From NCBI GenBank assembly GCA_016647705.1, contig CM028335.1:1860001-1924000 (forward strand): a DNA stretch of 64,000 bases, written 5' to 3'. A program made the translations under genes and the position numbers. The stretch is from Eucommia ulmoides. Lineage: Eukaryota > Streptophyta > Magnoliopsida > Garryales > Eucommiaceae. Under the pieces are notes generated by a model. It made no database searches. It saw only the letters and a program-made list of their open reading frames with translations, and had not been told where the DNA came from. This document shows positions 1 to 12,010 of this stretch, piece by piece. Within the stretch, counting starts at the first letter, position 1; the number at the start of each line of letters is the position of its first letter.

Positions 1-1659
1 ATCTTTTCCCCACTCGTCGTAGCTTACAGGGATGGAATGATTGAACATTAGGGGTAGAATGAATTTAGGGTTACAAGAATTAGCTTACAAATTCTGTGAA
101 AATGGGGAAAATGAAAAGGAATTGGATTGTCCAAGAGAAAAAACCTAAAAAAACTCACACGTTTCCCACGTGGGTGATCTTCTTAAAAAATTAATGACAA
201 GGTTAACGATTTACAATTTGAACTCACTTGATACGATTTGGATATTTCAGGGTTTAATATGTTCAAATTGAATAAATTAAATAAGGGCTAAAGTGAATTT
301 TTCTAAAACTGAAGGGGTACAAAGTGCAAAAATCTTGAAAGGAAATTCATAATTTTATTCTTTTACAAGACCTTTCCAATAATAATTTTTGACCGTTTGT
401 AGCAAAAAAATATTTAAAAATAGTTACACTCTAAATCTTGGGTATACTTATTTTGACATTTTCATCTCTCTAGTGTCTAGTCATCATATAAACTAAACTT
501 ATGAGAATATCTAAATTTATTGGAGCATTAGTTACAGGATTGCGCTACTAATTAAATCCCTACATCATAACCTAAGAATTATCCTCCGTGGATTTGTTAT
601 TTGCCATTTTAAAAATGTACTATTTCCATTAAAATAATCATGTCTTCCTTATTATTATTTAAGGAAAAAATAAATAAACACTTCATAAATAGTGTTCATT
701 TTGTAACAGTACAGTTACATTCTATTAAAATATAACATAGTAATAAAAATAATTTATACTGTAATTGCACATAACGTAGTCACCCTATTAATTTTTTTTT
801 CACTATACACAAATGTAAGATGCAATTAGATTGTTACATTTGATTCACAAATGCTTTCAAAATGGTATAACTACATGTAAAGATTAAATATTAGAATTAT
901 ATCATGTTTTTCTAATTGATACATCTGCTACACTAATGTCCCATTTAATAACGCAATTAAACACTTAAAATTGAATACATTAAGTACTTAAAAAATTAAG
1001 TTTGATAACAAAATGAAGTAACTATTTATAATATAAATATCACTTAAATATTGTTCAAATTTTAAGTGATGTGTGACTTACTTAACTTTTTAGCACATTT
1101 AATTTAATACCATAAAATATCTAATTATCACAATCACATCTTACACCAATTTTATAGAAAAAGTTACACACAAAAAATTAAAGATGGAGAAAAAATTAAA
1201 TTTAAAAAATAAAAAGATAATATTTTTAAAAAATAAAATTATAAAAATTATTTTAAGAGCATAAAATTGTTCAAAAATATTTTTTTTTAAAAAAATTTAA
1301 AATATTAAAAATTGAATAATTAATATATTCAATACTTAAAATTTTAACGTTATCAAATAAGTGTTACCTTCTCAATAATTAAAAAATAGATCATATAATA
1401 GAATGATTTATACCATAAAAATTCAATGGCATAATAGTTAGCGAGACTATCTCTAAAGTTACAAAATGAAAATTTTTGAAATGGATAAATGACATCCATC
1501 GATTTGAGAATAGGTGCCAATCTTCCTAAAAATAAAAGAGACTTGTTGGCCTTTGAATATAGTAAAAGGGTGTTGATTCAGGTCATTGACTCAAGAGTCA
1601 CGTAATGTAATAATTGTAGATTATGTTATTCTTTATAAATTAGGCCCAGTTCTCGACAA
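1..1659. other. A/T-rich intergenic DNA, no gene seen
   Basis: No open frame with family features, RNA gene or clear transposon end is visible in this stretch. It consists of A/T-rich sequence with short homopolymer runs. Confidence 0.6.
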
Positions 1660-2990
1660 AATTACTAAATATATTTTTTTTTAAAATTATGTTATAAAAA
1701 TAATATTTTTGTCTTTTTGTGACGATTTTACCTTTCGCGTTGAATATAACATGTGATTGTGTTGAATATAATATGAGATCGTACTATATTTCACTTTCAC
1801 CACCGTTCAAATTCTATAAAGTCGTTGTACTCATTATATCTCATCAAAACAACCATACAAAATACACAACATAAACTCCACTCCACCAGATGCATAACTC
1901 AAGTTCTTTTTTTTTTCTTTCCCTCTCTCACACATTTGTTTAGGGCGATGAGTTCTGGGCCGCCGTCATCATGTTATATTCCAATTTTTCCATCTAAATT
2001 AATAATTCTCTCTCTACATTTATATGCTCAATTTTTTTTCCAATATTCCAATTTTTTTCATTCAAATTGAAAATGATGCAATTGATGGCGAATTGAAGAC
2101 CTAGGGTTGGGATTGGATTGGTGTTTACTGTTTAGGGCAAGAAGATTTTACTCTCCAATGGTTTCGTGAGTTCAGTTGTGGCTTCCTGAAGAGTCGGAGT
2201 GCCACCGAAGACGAGCCTTGGCATCGGTTCAGCAGCCTCTACGATCAAATCCTCATTTCCGCCGGCGAATTTCAAGTCGTCGATATCCCAAGACGGCCTC
2301 TGCTACATTGAACCATCAATATCTATATTTTGCGACGACACCAAAACATTCGACCTCACAAACCACCAGTTAAAGGCCGACATCATTCATCGCAAACCTT
2401 TCGCCTCCAGAATCACCTCAATATTAAGCTATCAACACATTCGATGCCCACCCCAAACAAATCGATTCCACCAAATTGACTAAAATCTTCAAATCACCAA
2501 CATGAAAAACAGAAAAAAGAAGAACAAAACTAAACAATTTTCAAACAAATACGCGATCAAAACAAAGATTTTAACAAAAACCGACTCATCGAGATTGATA
2601 AATTGGCTGTGAATTTGCGAAGGAATTGACTAAAATTAGTTGCCGAGACAAGACGAGTTGCCCTTCGAGCAGCGGAGGAAGTTCGATAAATTGGCTGTTA
2701 ATTTGCGATGGAATACCATCAAGAGGTGATGCAAATCATGAAGGAATTGCTGGTGAAGAGGGAGAAGAGGCAATAGAGATGAGATATCAAAGGGCAAAAG
2801 GAAGGGGGTGAAAGAAGGGCGAAATTGTCAATTCAAAATATTAAGGACTATTTTGTGCAAACTAGCGTTTTTTTAAGGACAATTTGGTGCAAAGAAAAAG
2901 TAGTGGGGCCATCTTATAATTTTAGCTTTTTCAGTAGACTATTTGATTTTTTTTCCTATAAATTATTGGTGTAAAAAGGAAAAGTAAGAC
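1660..2990. repeat. Possible non-autonomous element with GC-richer core
   Basis: The stretch 1730-1795 has repeated words of the type gaatataacatg / gagatcgt..tatatt, which recur at 34040-34090 and in reverse orientation at 34290-34430. The interior 1930-2480 is richer in G+C and has short open frames that I do not recognise. The 2830-2960 end, with several phrases about no longer than a dozen bases repeated (aaggacaatttggtgcaaa), resembles ends of low-copy plant elements. I could not identify terminal inverted repeats or a target duplication, so the boundaries are approximate. Confidence 0.3.
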
Positions 2991-3088
2991 CATTACATTT
3001 TTGTTTTTCACACAAAAATCTCATCTTAATGAAATTATGTCTCGTGTAATTCAATCTTTAAACTAATGAAAGATTGTAAATTTTAATT

Positions 3089-3176
3089 ATCTTTTTTTTT
3101 TTTTTTTTTTGACTATTATACGGTAAGATATGTCTAGACTAACTTACGCACATCTCGACTAATCACTTTAATTAAC
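3089..3176 (-). mobile_element. 5'-truncated Au-like SINE with 16-bp target duplication
   Basis: A 19-base T run at 3092-3110 (poly-A tail on the minus strand) is followed by sequence whose minus strand reads GATTAGTCGAGATGTGCGTAA, close to the conserved 3' end of plant Au SINEs. The insert is flanked by the identical direct repeat ATTGTAAATTTTAATT at 3073-3088 and 3177-3192. The direct repeats are seen; assignment to Au is from family knowledge. At 88 bp it is a short 3' fragment. Confidence 0.6.
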
Positions 3177-3450
3177 ATTGTAAATTTTAATTGTCCAAAT
3201 TAAAATAAAACGGGGCATAACATTGTCAAAACAAATTTTTATATCACATAACATTAAATTATAGGATCCTTCAATAACAACAGCAGTGTTTGGAAACTGG
3301 AGTACAAAAAAAAAAAAAAAAACACCAAAATGATAGTAAATAAAAAGAAAAGGGCAGCATGAAAGGAAGTAGAGTTGATCCTCTCTTCTTTTATTCAAGA
3401 ACTACACTGTGGCTCCAAAAATAAAGTACTTCAAGAACAGGAACAACAAC

Positions 3451-3838
3451 TCAATTGGATGAAGCATCGACGCAAAGCCACTGGCCAACGAAGATGGCGT
3501 CGCAAACAAGATTAGGGTTAAACTTGCTGAAAGTATCGGTGTCCAAATTGAATTGTTGGGCAATACTGAAGCAAGTGTCACCTAGTTGTGCACCATAGGT
3601 CGAGTCACAAACCAGAGTTGATTTCGCATTTCCAAATCCAACTGCAATATCAGAAATACTCAAAATATATGCGTTTCGATAAATCAATGCTGTTTTTTTT
3701 GTTTTTCTTTCTGAAAGGAATTTGAATTAATTAAGACTTACTCCCAAGTTGTCTGCTCTCGGCAGCAAAGGCAAAAAGAAGGGAAATGAGTAGGACCATG
3801 TTGAAGAACGCAGCTGCCTTCTTTGTGTACTCTGCCAT
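3451..3838 (-). CDS. Small secreted LysM-domain protein, two exons
   Basis: Exon 1 is 3838-3742 and exon 2 is 3641-3451 (minus). The intron has a strong donor (A|GTAAGT) and acceptor (TTGCAG|T), and the joined frame is 288 nt, giving 95 residues. Residues 1-28 look like a signal peptide (MAEYTKKAAAFFNMVLLISL, then an Ala-rich stretch), so the product is probably secreted to the apoplast. Residues about 43-95 form one LysM-like module: C-D-S..Y-G-A-Q-L-G-D-T-C, then F-N-P-N-L-V-C and G-Q-W-L-C-V, with four cysteines that could pair. LysM modules bind N-acetylglucosamine glycans such as chitin; this class of one-LysM mini-proteins in plants has no kinase or GPI region here. Ligand binding is inferred, not shown. 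The short size is usual for this group. The gene looks intact. Confidence 0.85.
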
Positions 3839-3930
3839 TTTCACTTCTTAAACACACCCTATCAAGATTACACACTAGATTTTTGAGTTTGTGTTGTCTT
3901 AATTTACTCAATTGAAGGTGAAGAAACTCC

Positions 3931-3938
3931 TATTTATA
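3931..3938 (-). promoter_or_regulatory. TATA box of the LysM gene
   Basis: The minus strand reads TATAAATA about 93 bases upstream of the LysM start codon, the expected place for a plant core promoter with a 5' leader of roughly 60 bases. Confidence 0.6.
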
Positions 3939-4157
3939 GAAGAAATTAAGAACATTGGAGTGATCAAGCCGGCTTCTTTTATCTCTGAATATAGAATATT
4001 TCTTGTGACCGTAATTCATATTGTTTCCTCCGTTACAATTAACATACTGGCAAAAAAACATAACTAAGGACAAAGTGAGATTTGTATCTTGTTTAGTTCA
4101 AGTGTTTTATGAAATCAGAAATTTCAATGTGAACACCACAAGAAAACGTTAAAAGCC

Positions 4158-4668
4158 GGCGAATCAGAATTTAAGCTATCTTGTTCACGACAATGAGGAG
4201 TTGTGGGCGGAGGAAGGTTACGAGAGGATTCTGATCACGGCAAAGATTGATTTCGCCGCCGTAGCTCGTGAGAAAGATTGCTACATCTACGTGATTCTGA
4301 ACCGATCGAGGAGGGAAAGAAGACGGAGGGTAGATAGGACTGAGATCGTACCCTCTGCCACTGCTAGTTTTCCGGTGCCGGAGAATTTCTATATTCTCCG
4401 ACATGATTTGAAAGATGCACGAGCTCCGGTGAACAGTTTCCCGGTCATGGAGTCTGTGATTTTTGAAGTGAGGAGTGAAGATATACAGACGACGAGTACT
4501 GAAGCGGAGGACGATGCGACATCTCTTTACTCCACCTTGAACGACCTAATTATGCATTTGTTACAAAACACGACGGGAGTCACCTATAGTCCCTCGCTGG
4601 AGATGGAATGCAGCACCGGTGGTCATCCGGTGTGCAGCGATCTTGGTGTAAAGATTTTTTTGGTGTAA
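4158..4668 (+). pseudogene. 5'-truncated copy of the DUF7138-like gene
   Basis: From about 4158 this stretch is nearly identical to 43870-44370 within the intact gene at 43741. The first 43 or so codons and the promoter are missing; upstream sequence is unrelated. There is a 15-base insertion after the codons for P-E-N-F-Y (ILRHD added) and a changed 3' end: the codons for D-P-F-C-W-C are lost and a short tract reading ttggtgtaaagattttttt is repeated two or three times (4640-4712). The open frame is preserved over 155 residues but lacks the conserved N-terminus (VVFPVVFFDGER in the intact copy), so it is probably non-functional. Confidence 0.8.
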
Positions 4669-5689
4669 AGATTTTTTTTACACCGGTGGTCATTTGGTGT
4701 AAAGATTTTTTTTATCTTTAAACAATTACGTTGTTTAATCTTGATGATAAAAAGAGTCTTTATTTATTTTATTTTTTTTAATGAATTTTGTATTTTTTTT
4801 GATTAATAAATTGAATAATGTATTTTTTTGTTTGTATGTTTTTAATAAATTTTTTATTGCTTTTGATTAAGAAATTAAAGTTATCATTTTTTTATATTAT
4901 GTATTTTTTTTTTTTATGTTTTTGATAAATTTTGTATTGCTTTTGATTAAGAAACTAAATTTTTCATTTTTTTATCCATAATTATTTCAAAATTCCAAAC
5001 TAAATTAAAACTAAATTCGAGCTTACTTCTTCAAATTGATAAACGATATGTTTTGTTTTTTTTTTTTGTTTTTTTTTTTTAAAGAATTAGTTTTTAAAGA
5101 TAAAATATAAAATTTATTTTGATATTTTCGAAAAAAAATTATTTTAATTTGAATTTGGAAAAAAGAATCACATTAATTTTTAAATTTAAATTTTAAAAAA
5201 ATCATTTTTTTTTTTTGTTATTTTAATAAACTGTTCTAAATTTAAATTTGTTTTCTTTGAAGAATCTGATTTTATTTTAAATTTGAAAATAACATGTTTT
5301 TTATTTATTTATTTATTTATTAACGATGCTTTATTTATTCATGAAATTATAATTATTTTCAAATTCAAATCCAATAACTAAATAAAAAATATTTTGCAAA
5401 AAATTGAATAAAAAAATAATGATAGCGTGAAAATGGCTTCTTCCCATGCATGCAAAATAGGGTTTCAGTAGATATATATTATTAGGTTTCCTTCAAACGG
5501 TCGAAATCCAAATATTTAGAAAAATATATTCTTTCATTAATTAAATTAAATTTTGAAAATCGAATTTACTTTTTTTTTTAAAGAATTGTTTTTTAAATAT
5601 AAAATATAAATTTTATATTTTGGTATATTTGAAAAAAATAGAGAAAAGAAAAAGAATGATAGCATAAAAATGGCCTCCTCCCTTGCTAC

Positions 5690-6840
5690 ACGAAAACGTG
5701 TTGTCGAGTAGTTTGCAAGACCCCAAGCCTACAAAATACACCGATTATCCAAATTCAAAGACCTGGGATCAAGACAAACACTCCCCAACAAGTGCACACC
5801 ATGGCTATTCACAATAACTACACAACATATCTAACACTACAGTTCATGAATACAAAATAAACAACGAACACACTCCCATGGGAGAAGGCGCAACTGGAGA
5901 AGGACAACACCTAAATCAGAAACTACCCAACTGCCTCTTTGCTGAAGCCAGCAACAAACTACTCAAAAATAGCCACGAACTACTGCAGATTTAGACCCGT
6001 TGATAGGCGATAAGCACACCAATCTCCAAAGTTGATCTCTTACTGGGAATATCCCCACCTAAGTAGACAACTCCAAGCCTACCAAAAACAACCAACATCA
6101 CGGCCATAACCAATAATCAAAATCGAATATGTACCAAGCATCATATTTCGCCACTCTTGGAAGCTCAACCAAACTCCACCCTCCCAAAAAATCCATTACC
6201 GGATAAATCAATGAGATTGTCTCAACTCCTAGATTCTCATTCTTTGAAAACCAATTCAGATAGTTTCTCTTAAATCCATTTCATTAAGATTTATCGAATG
6301 TCCAAATTGTCTCCCAACCTCTTATCACTTTACTCAATCTTCGGAAAGTGATCTTAGCGCAATTGATAATCTCCCCATTGGAAGCGGAAATACCACAAAT
6401 GAGATCATTATAATTAATTTTACCTTCGATGCGCTTTTTCACTTTTTTCCTCAGTTTTTGCTTTAATGCGACTCCAAAAGGGCTTTTGATATTGTTGCAA
6501 ATTATACTGGCCAATTCACTCTCATCTACAAGAGAGAGGCAACCATCTTGGGACCAAGAAGATTCTACGACAACACGTTTATCGCACTCACAAGTTGACA
6601 CTCTCTCAGCAATAAACCCTTTTCTCAAATGATCAGTCGTATGCACCTCCTCTTTCGCATTCCAATTACCCTCAATCTCTACCCTCTGAGTAGTACTATC
6701 ACACAACTGATGTGTTCCCCCTTGAAACCCACTATCTCCAACAACACTACCATTTCGATAAGGTAGCACAACGCCCTAACATACCTTCTCTTTTTTCCTC
6801 CACATGAGATTAATCCCACGTGCATTAAATACACAAAAAT
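5690..6840 (-). mobile_element. Degenerate LINE-like remnant, left copy
   Basis: It matches 45680-46215, where the 3' end has the minus-strand sequence ATATTTGCTTATAAAAAAAA typical of plant LINE tails. In this copy that tail is lost but an internal stretch of about 620 bases (5907-6540) absent from the right copy is retained. A minus-strand open frame at 6284-6769 (161 residues, Lys-rich, with L-R-K-K-V-K-K-R) lies inside; I do not recognise a domain in it, and it may be a piece of LINE ORF1 or a captured host sequence. Confidence 0.45.
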
Positions 6841-7370
6841 TCAAATGTTACTTAAACAGAGAGGGAAAAAAACTATAATTTTTTTTTTCACAAAGATACA
6901 TACACCATATATATAATGTACAACCATATATGATATTTTTACAGGAAGATTTTAAATAATAATGCAACTCTATCGATCGGCTGCCAACGTACCCAGATAG
7001 TTAAAAGGATAAATGACATTTTACTCTCCTGTATTTTGCACGAATTGCACTTTACCACACTGTGGTATTTCCGTAAGCACATAATCCCCTTGAATTTATA
7101 TTTCGTAAGCATACAACCTCTTGTAATTGCTCACGATACGTCATTATAAGGGAATTATGTGAATACGAAAATACTACAGTGGAATAAACTGAAATTTGTG
7201 TAAAACACATAAAAATAAAATATTATTTACCCTTTATAAAACTATCCGGGATCAAGCTGCACGTAGTTCTCTCTCACTCTCACCTCTTTTTTTTATTTTA
7301 TTTTTATTTTTTTTTATTATTATTTAGTACAATAAATAGAATCTATTACCATAGCCTTCTTTTGCGAGAA
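6841..7370. other. Non-coding flank of the MED26-like locus
   Basis: Matches 46215-46735 in the right unit. The part 7010-7230 has two inverted arms (acattttactctcctgtatt... and ..cagtggaataaactg) that look like a small foldback MITE related to the family described at 56764. No gene is seen. Confidence 0.4.
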
Positions 7371-7525
7371 CATTCGTCATTGAAACTGGTAGGAGGAAGA
7401 TCCTTCATGTCTATCATCTTTATCTTCCTCCTCGTCTCCTTCGATTGATTGTATCTGGCTTGAAACTTTCATTTGGACGCCTCGAACTTCATTGTGTATG
7501 GATCTTGAACAACAACTGGACTCTT

Positions 7526-8488
7526 CTCTGTGTTCCCGCTCTCGCTCTCTACCGATCTCTCCTCCTCCTCCGTCAAAATCAGCCAAAATGGCTCATTTAA
7601 GGATTCAGATCAGTGTTTTAGCGCTATAGCCTCGTGGAATTGACGTTGCAGTGTCGCTTCGTTGCTAGGGATTTATTTCAGGGCAGAACGCTCGCGTTGC
7701 AGCGCCAAAAGGCGCTGTAGAATTTGGGCAATGGAACCGCGCTGCTATGCCAATTTGCGCGAATTTGCGCTGCAGCGCGGGTCTCTCCCGCTGCAGCATG
7801 AGGTTTCGGGATAATGGCTGTAACTTTCTAATCTAAACTCCGATTGATATGATTCAAAAAGTTATGAAAATATAAGACATAGAACTACAACTTCTATAGT
7901 TTGATTTTTTCCAAAATTGAATTGAACCGTGGTCAAAATTGGTCTTGAAGTTACATCAATTGCATAGATTTTCCACATTTTCTCCCATTTATTTGTAAAC
8001 CTACAAAACAACATAAAAACACATTAAACTAATAAAAATGATTGAAAACACACAAATATTTAAATCTAAAAGTTCTTAATTTGTTGGTAAATAACTCACT
8101 CATCAACTGGTTGGGGTGGTTTGACCCAAAACTGCAGAGTAAACCAATATTATGCAGGTAAAGCTAGTTTAAACCGTAGACCGTCCAATAATGCGTTGGT
8201 TACTATGGACGGTTTGCGTTTCGGTGCAGGTGTTGCAATTTGGCGGGTTTGGCGGGTTGATCCAACCCGCTACACACCCCTAACTACCATATAACCCGTA
8301 AGGGTGGTCATGAGCCGAGAGGCTTCCCCAACCTATTAGCTATTTTTAGAGTTTGGGCTTGAGGTTTAAACCCATGGGCAGGGTTAGGGCCTCAAGATTT
8401 AGGCTCACTTATTTTTTAGGGTCGAGCTTGGGCATGACCATTTTCGTTTAGGATTGTCCCGGTCTAGCCCGACCATGACCATTTACTA

Positions 8489-8560
<72 letters not shown>

Positions 8561-9085
8561 AATTAACCATAATATTTACTCCCATTTCATTTTCAACTGG
8601 ACTTATATTTGGAAGAACCTAATTTTAAAATTATGGATGTGCAGCGGACCTGGTTAATAGCCAAACTTGCCCAAATTATGAAACCGCATCGAAAAAACCT
8701 ACCCATAGTAACTTGCACATTGCGTGCGTGTTTAGGATGGACCCTGAATCCAGCCGAGGTGGTAGCGGCTTGTTGGATGGTAGTAGGAATAGTTTTTGTG
8801 AAAGTGAATAGAAATCAATATTTTTTTTGTTTCTCAGATTCTTCTAGAAATCATGAATTACTCCCAAAAATTTGAAAACAGAAATGTGTTCACCAAATTG
8901 TGTTTCTGTATATTAATCCTAAAATTTTGGGAGCAAGAAATAAATAATTTCTCATTTTTTTTTAAAAAAAAAGTAAGTTTCTTTATTTTGTTTAGAGTAG
9001 AAATAGATATTGTGCAATTTTTTAAGTGTTAATTGGCTGAAAGTCCCAAAAAAACAAATCTAATGTAATACCCCGAGAAATTTAG
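7526..9085. other. Insertion: LTR-like fragment and microsatellite
   Basis: This DNA interrupts the MED26-like copy. The part 7600-8105 has phrases common in plant Ty3-type LTRs (taactttctaatctaaactccgatt..., then ..agacatagaactacaactt) and unusual gcgctgcagcg words at 7690-7800. At 8200-8285 cggtttgcg and ggcgggttgatccaacccgc recall hAT MITE ends. A (TA)n(TG)n microsatellite runs 8493-8555. No intact gene is seen; the LTR assignment rests on resemblance only. Confidence 0.35.
8493..8555. repeat. (TA)n(TG)n microsatellite
   Basis: About nine TA units are followed by about twenty TG units. Confidence 0.9.
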
Positions 9086-9570
9086 GCCCCGTTTGGTAAT
9101 CGTTTCTATTTCAGAAATTCCCATCTCATTCCCAGATTTTTGGAATTTCTATTTGGGAATAGCGTTTGGTAGTTTTTGTTCCCGTTCCCATTTCATTCCT
9201 ATTTGAGAATTGTGCCCACTTTTTTCTTAAGAAATGAGAAATAAAAAAAAATGTTTCTCACTATTCCCATCTCAATCCCAAAAGCCACCGCTACTGTTCA
9301 TTCGCCGTCTGCCTCCGCCCTCCGCCTGCTGCCGGCAGCCATCTCCGGCAACCGTCGCTGGTCATCTTCGGCATCGTCGGCCGCCCACCGTCCGACCGCC
9401 GCCACCGCCAGCCACCGTCCGGCCAAAACAAAAAAAAATGTTCTCAAAATAATTTTTTTTTAGGATAAATTGTTACCAAATGCGATTCTATTCTCAAAAA
9501 AAAAAATTAAAAAAAAAATAAAAAATAAAAAATATCGTTAGCAAACGCGATTCTACTCCCAAGAAGGAAA
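9086..9570. mobile_element. MITE-like element (GGCCCCGTTTGG class)
   Basis: It begins ggccccgtttggtaatcg, a start typical of small plant DNA elements, and ends with a stretch whose reverse complement reads gcgtttgctaacgat, a weak inverted match. Its interior has Pro/Ala-coding short frames caused by CCG-rich sequence, which I do not regard as genes. Boundaries are approximate. Confidence 0.4.
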
Positions 9571-9575
9571 CATAA

Positions 9576-11300
9576 TTCTCATCCTTGGCATGTGTTGCCC
9601 TCATCCGGTGACCAATGGCAACCCGATTCTTCGCATGTGTTTCTTCCATGTCGAAGGGATCAACCATGGCCAAACACTTGACGGTGCTGTTGCCTTCGTT
9701 GTTGCCAGAAATCTGCTCCGCTCCAGTATAGTTGATAAACTCTTGGGACCCCATTTCGAAGTCGCTCATTTTTTTAACGCCGTTAAAATCCCCCAAATGA
9801 CTGATGGGTCGATCGGCCAATCTTCATCACTGGTTCTCGAACTCCGGCTTGAGAGAAGCCACACCGATGGCCATCTCTATCAGATCAAAAATACCCATCT
9901 GTTTTTCCTGCCGAATCTTTTGCCAAAACATCTTCTCTACATCCATGGTCACCGATGACCACCACCGTGAAAGAGAAAAGTCACCGATCGCCGCCGCCGT
10001 GAAAATGAAATCTTCTCTGGAGGAAATGAAAGAAAATAAAATCTCCCTTTAGTGAGTATGGCTCATCTCAGTCTATCTTGATTTTTAAACTCAATCTATC
10101 TTGATTTTTAAAATCAAAATTAGATTATTATTTTAAAAAAAAAAATCATAAATATTTTTTGTTTTGAAAAATTCAACTATTATTCAGGTTGCAAAATCCT
10201 ATAGAGAGAGAAGATGAACTAAACTCCAAATTAAGGGTTCTGGGTATGGAAGTAAATTACAGTATCACCTCTCAATGTTATATTTTAGTTTCGAATTAAT
10301 CACTATACATTTTATTTTGTTATCCTTGTATTTGAATTCAATAAATTAACCATTCACTTTATTTTACTTTATTTACAAGTGCATCAAGTGCCGAAATTAA
10401 TTTTTTAGTAAATAATTAATATTAATTAAAAGGGCATGAAAAAAATATGTGATATTTGAATAATCAAACTAAATTAATAAAATTATTTTCAAATAAAAAA
10501 TTGAAACTAACTAATAAATTAGTTTAGATCCGCCCATTCTGCGATCAGAAAAAAAATTATAATAACTTCTTAATATTGAAACACGAAACACGTAGATATC
10601 ATTTTATTATTTTGGCAGCAGTATCTGAAAGCGAATGCATAAATTTTAGTGAGTAATGGTGTTTTATAAATACCGAATATAAATATAATATTAAAAAGTA
10701 CATAAATAATCATAAAAGAGAAATTATATTTCTTCAAATTAACTTTTACTAATGTGTAATAAAATAACAAACAAATAACTTTGTTGGTGTCCCAAAGTTG
10801 CAAACACCTCAAATATGGTCCAGTCAGGAATAAGTGGGTCCTCCTGCTGAGGTAGAGTTGCTGAGTCGAAGCTGGAGTTGGAAATTTTTCAAGTGAACTG
10901 TAACCGACGACCTGAGGACTAACTAGCTGGAGTCCAAAGTCCTGCCCTTCAGGGAGCTATACTTGCACAAGGCCGAGCCGGAATTTGTTCCGGCAAAGCC
11001 CCTCTGATGTGATGTGAGAATAAGAGTTTAAAGAGAAAAAGTTACAGAAACGAGTAATACTTATTTTGAATTTTTTTAAGTGATAGTTTTATGGATGAAT
11101 TTTCAACAAATTGGGGTTGAAATTGTTGAAATCAATACTTCAGGAACTAAAGTGAAAATAAAGATATAGTAGACGGATAAAAATGTAGTTCTACCATTTG
11201 ATTTCTCTCTTTACTCTTCTCTCTCTATATATGAATTTTTTTTTTGTTTAAAGAATTGGTTTGACTTTAAATATAAAAATCTAAAATTTATTTTGATATT
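9576..11300 (+). repeat. Left copy of duplicated block A (second part)
   Basis: Collinear with 46925-48690 and inverted relative to 49230-50950. Beyond the MED26-like 5' region, 10040-11300 is A/T-rich with a recurring cassette (about 11030-11170, containing cttattttgaa...caacaaattggggttgaaa) that also occurs upstream of the intact DUF7138-like gene. No open gene is seen in 10050-11300. Confidence 0.75.
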
Positions 11301-11319
11301 TACGAGGAAAAAAAAACGA

Positions 11320-12010
11320 TATGCATCGGATTAGGGTTTTTGTCAACTGTTCTCGATCGACGGCGATCAATAATCCGACGTTGGTGGGTGGTTTTGGATA
11401 TCGGTCAAAGACGGTCAAGTTTGGAATCAATCACATTAAACATGAAGATCAAAATGAACAACGAACATAACATATCTACTCATAGAAATCGAAAAAATTG
11501 GAAACAAAAGTTGTAAAAACAATATCTACTCACAGTAATATGGCAGCCAATGCCAAGAAGTTGTTGCGACCTTTGCCAAATAGGCTCGAATCTAAGGTTT
11601 CCTTCTTCAAAATCGCGGATGTGGCAATGCTTGTTGATTGTGCCAACGCCGTCACTCACTGTTGAAGATGATCTCATGGTCGAAGACGAAGAATTGAAGA
11701 CAATGAGAACATGAAGAGACGAAAAATCGAAGACGATTCAGAGTTTCAGTCGAAGATCGACTTGAGGATAGAGAGGCAATGTGAAAATGAACCCGAAAAA
11801 ACCCAAAAATCCTATATATATATGAAGGAAGCTTGGTCGGTTTGGGTGGGCAGTATATAAACCTGCTAGTCGATCCGATGTTAAGGAATTACATCGGATT
11901 TCAACCGAGCAGACCGAAAAATATTATACAATCAACCGGGTTTGACGGGTGCAGATTGGGCAGTGGTAGCAGGTCGGTCGGGTCTCCGGATTCATTTGCA
12001 AACCCCTAGG
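11320..12010. mobile_element. Possible hAT-type MITE
   Basis: The right edge reads, on the minus strand, TAGGGGTTTGCAAATGAATC, similar to the ends of plant hAT MITEs; a weak partner (ttagggtttttgtcaac) lies near 11329. The 11840-12010 part recurs at 56026-56195. A minus-strand frame at 11480-11677 starts at an ATG downstream of a TATA-like run (11815) but has no domain I recognise. I could not see a matching target duplication. Confidence 0.3.

Larger units (their letters stand above)
4158..7525 (+). repeat. Left copy of duplicated block A (first part)
   Basis: This stretch is collinear, with small indels, to 43870-46905. It carries the truncated DUF7138-like copy, its A/T-rich 3' flank (4680-5640, matching 44380-45600; nothing coding seen), a LINE-like remnant and the 3' end of the MED26-like locus. 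The same order and orientation at both places indicates a direct segmental duplication with an offset near 39.7 kb. Confidence 0.8.
7377..9946 (-). pseudogene. Split, stop-containing copy of the MED26-like gene
   Basis: The C-terminal coding part lies at 7377-7525 and the N-terminal part at 9576-9946, in the order expected for a minus-strand gene, but about 2.05 kb of unrelated DNA (7526-9575) separates them and roughly 45 bases of the gene are missing at the junction. The N-terminal piece starts with M-D-V-E-K-M-F-W like the intact copy but has two adjacent in-frame stop codons (TGATGA) after P-E-F-E-N-Q, and further in-frame and frame-changing deletions. It cannot encode the full protein. 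Compare the intact gene at 46715-47443. Confidence 0.75.

Noticed and set aside
1825..2070. 81-residue hydrophobic frame near a possible promoter
   Set aside because: Low-complexity T-rich sequence, no conserved features, within a suspected repeat element.
9234..9463. Proline- and alanine-rich short frames
   Set aside because: They come from a CCG-rich part of a MITE-like element, without promoter or conserved motif.
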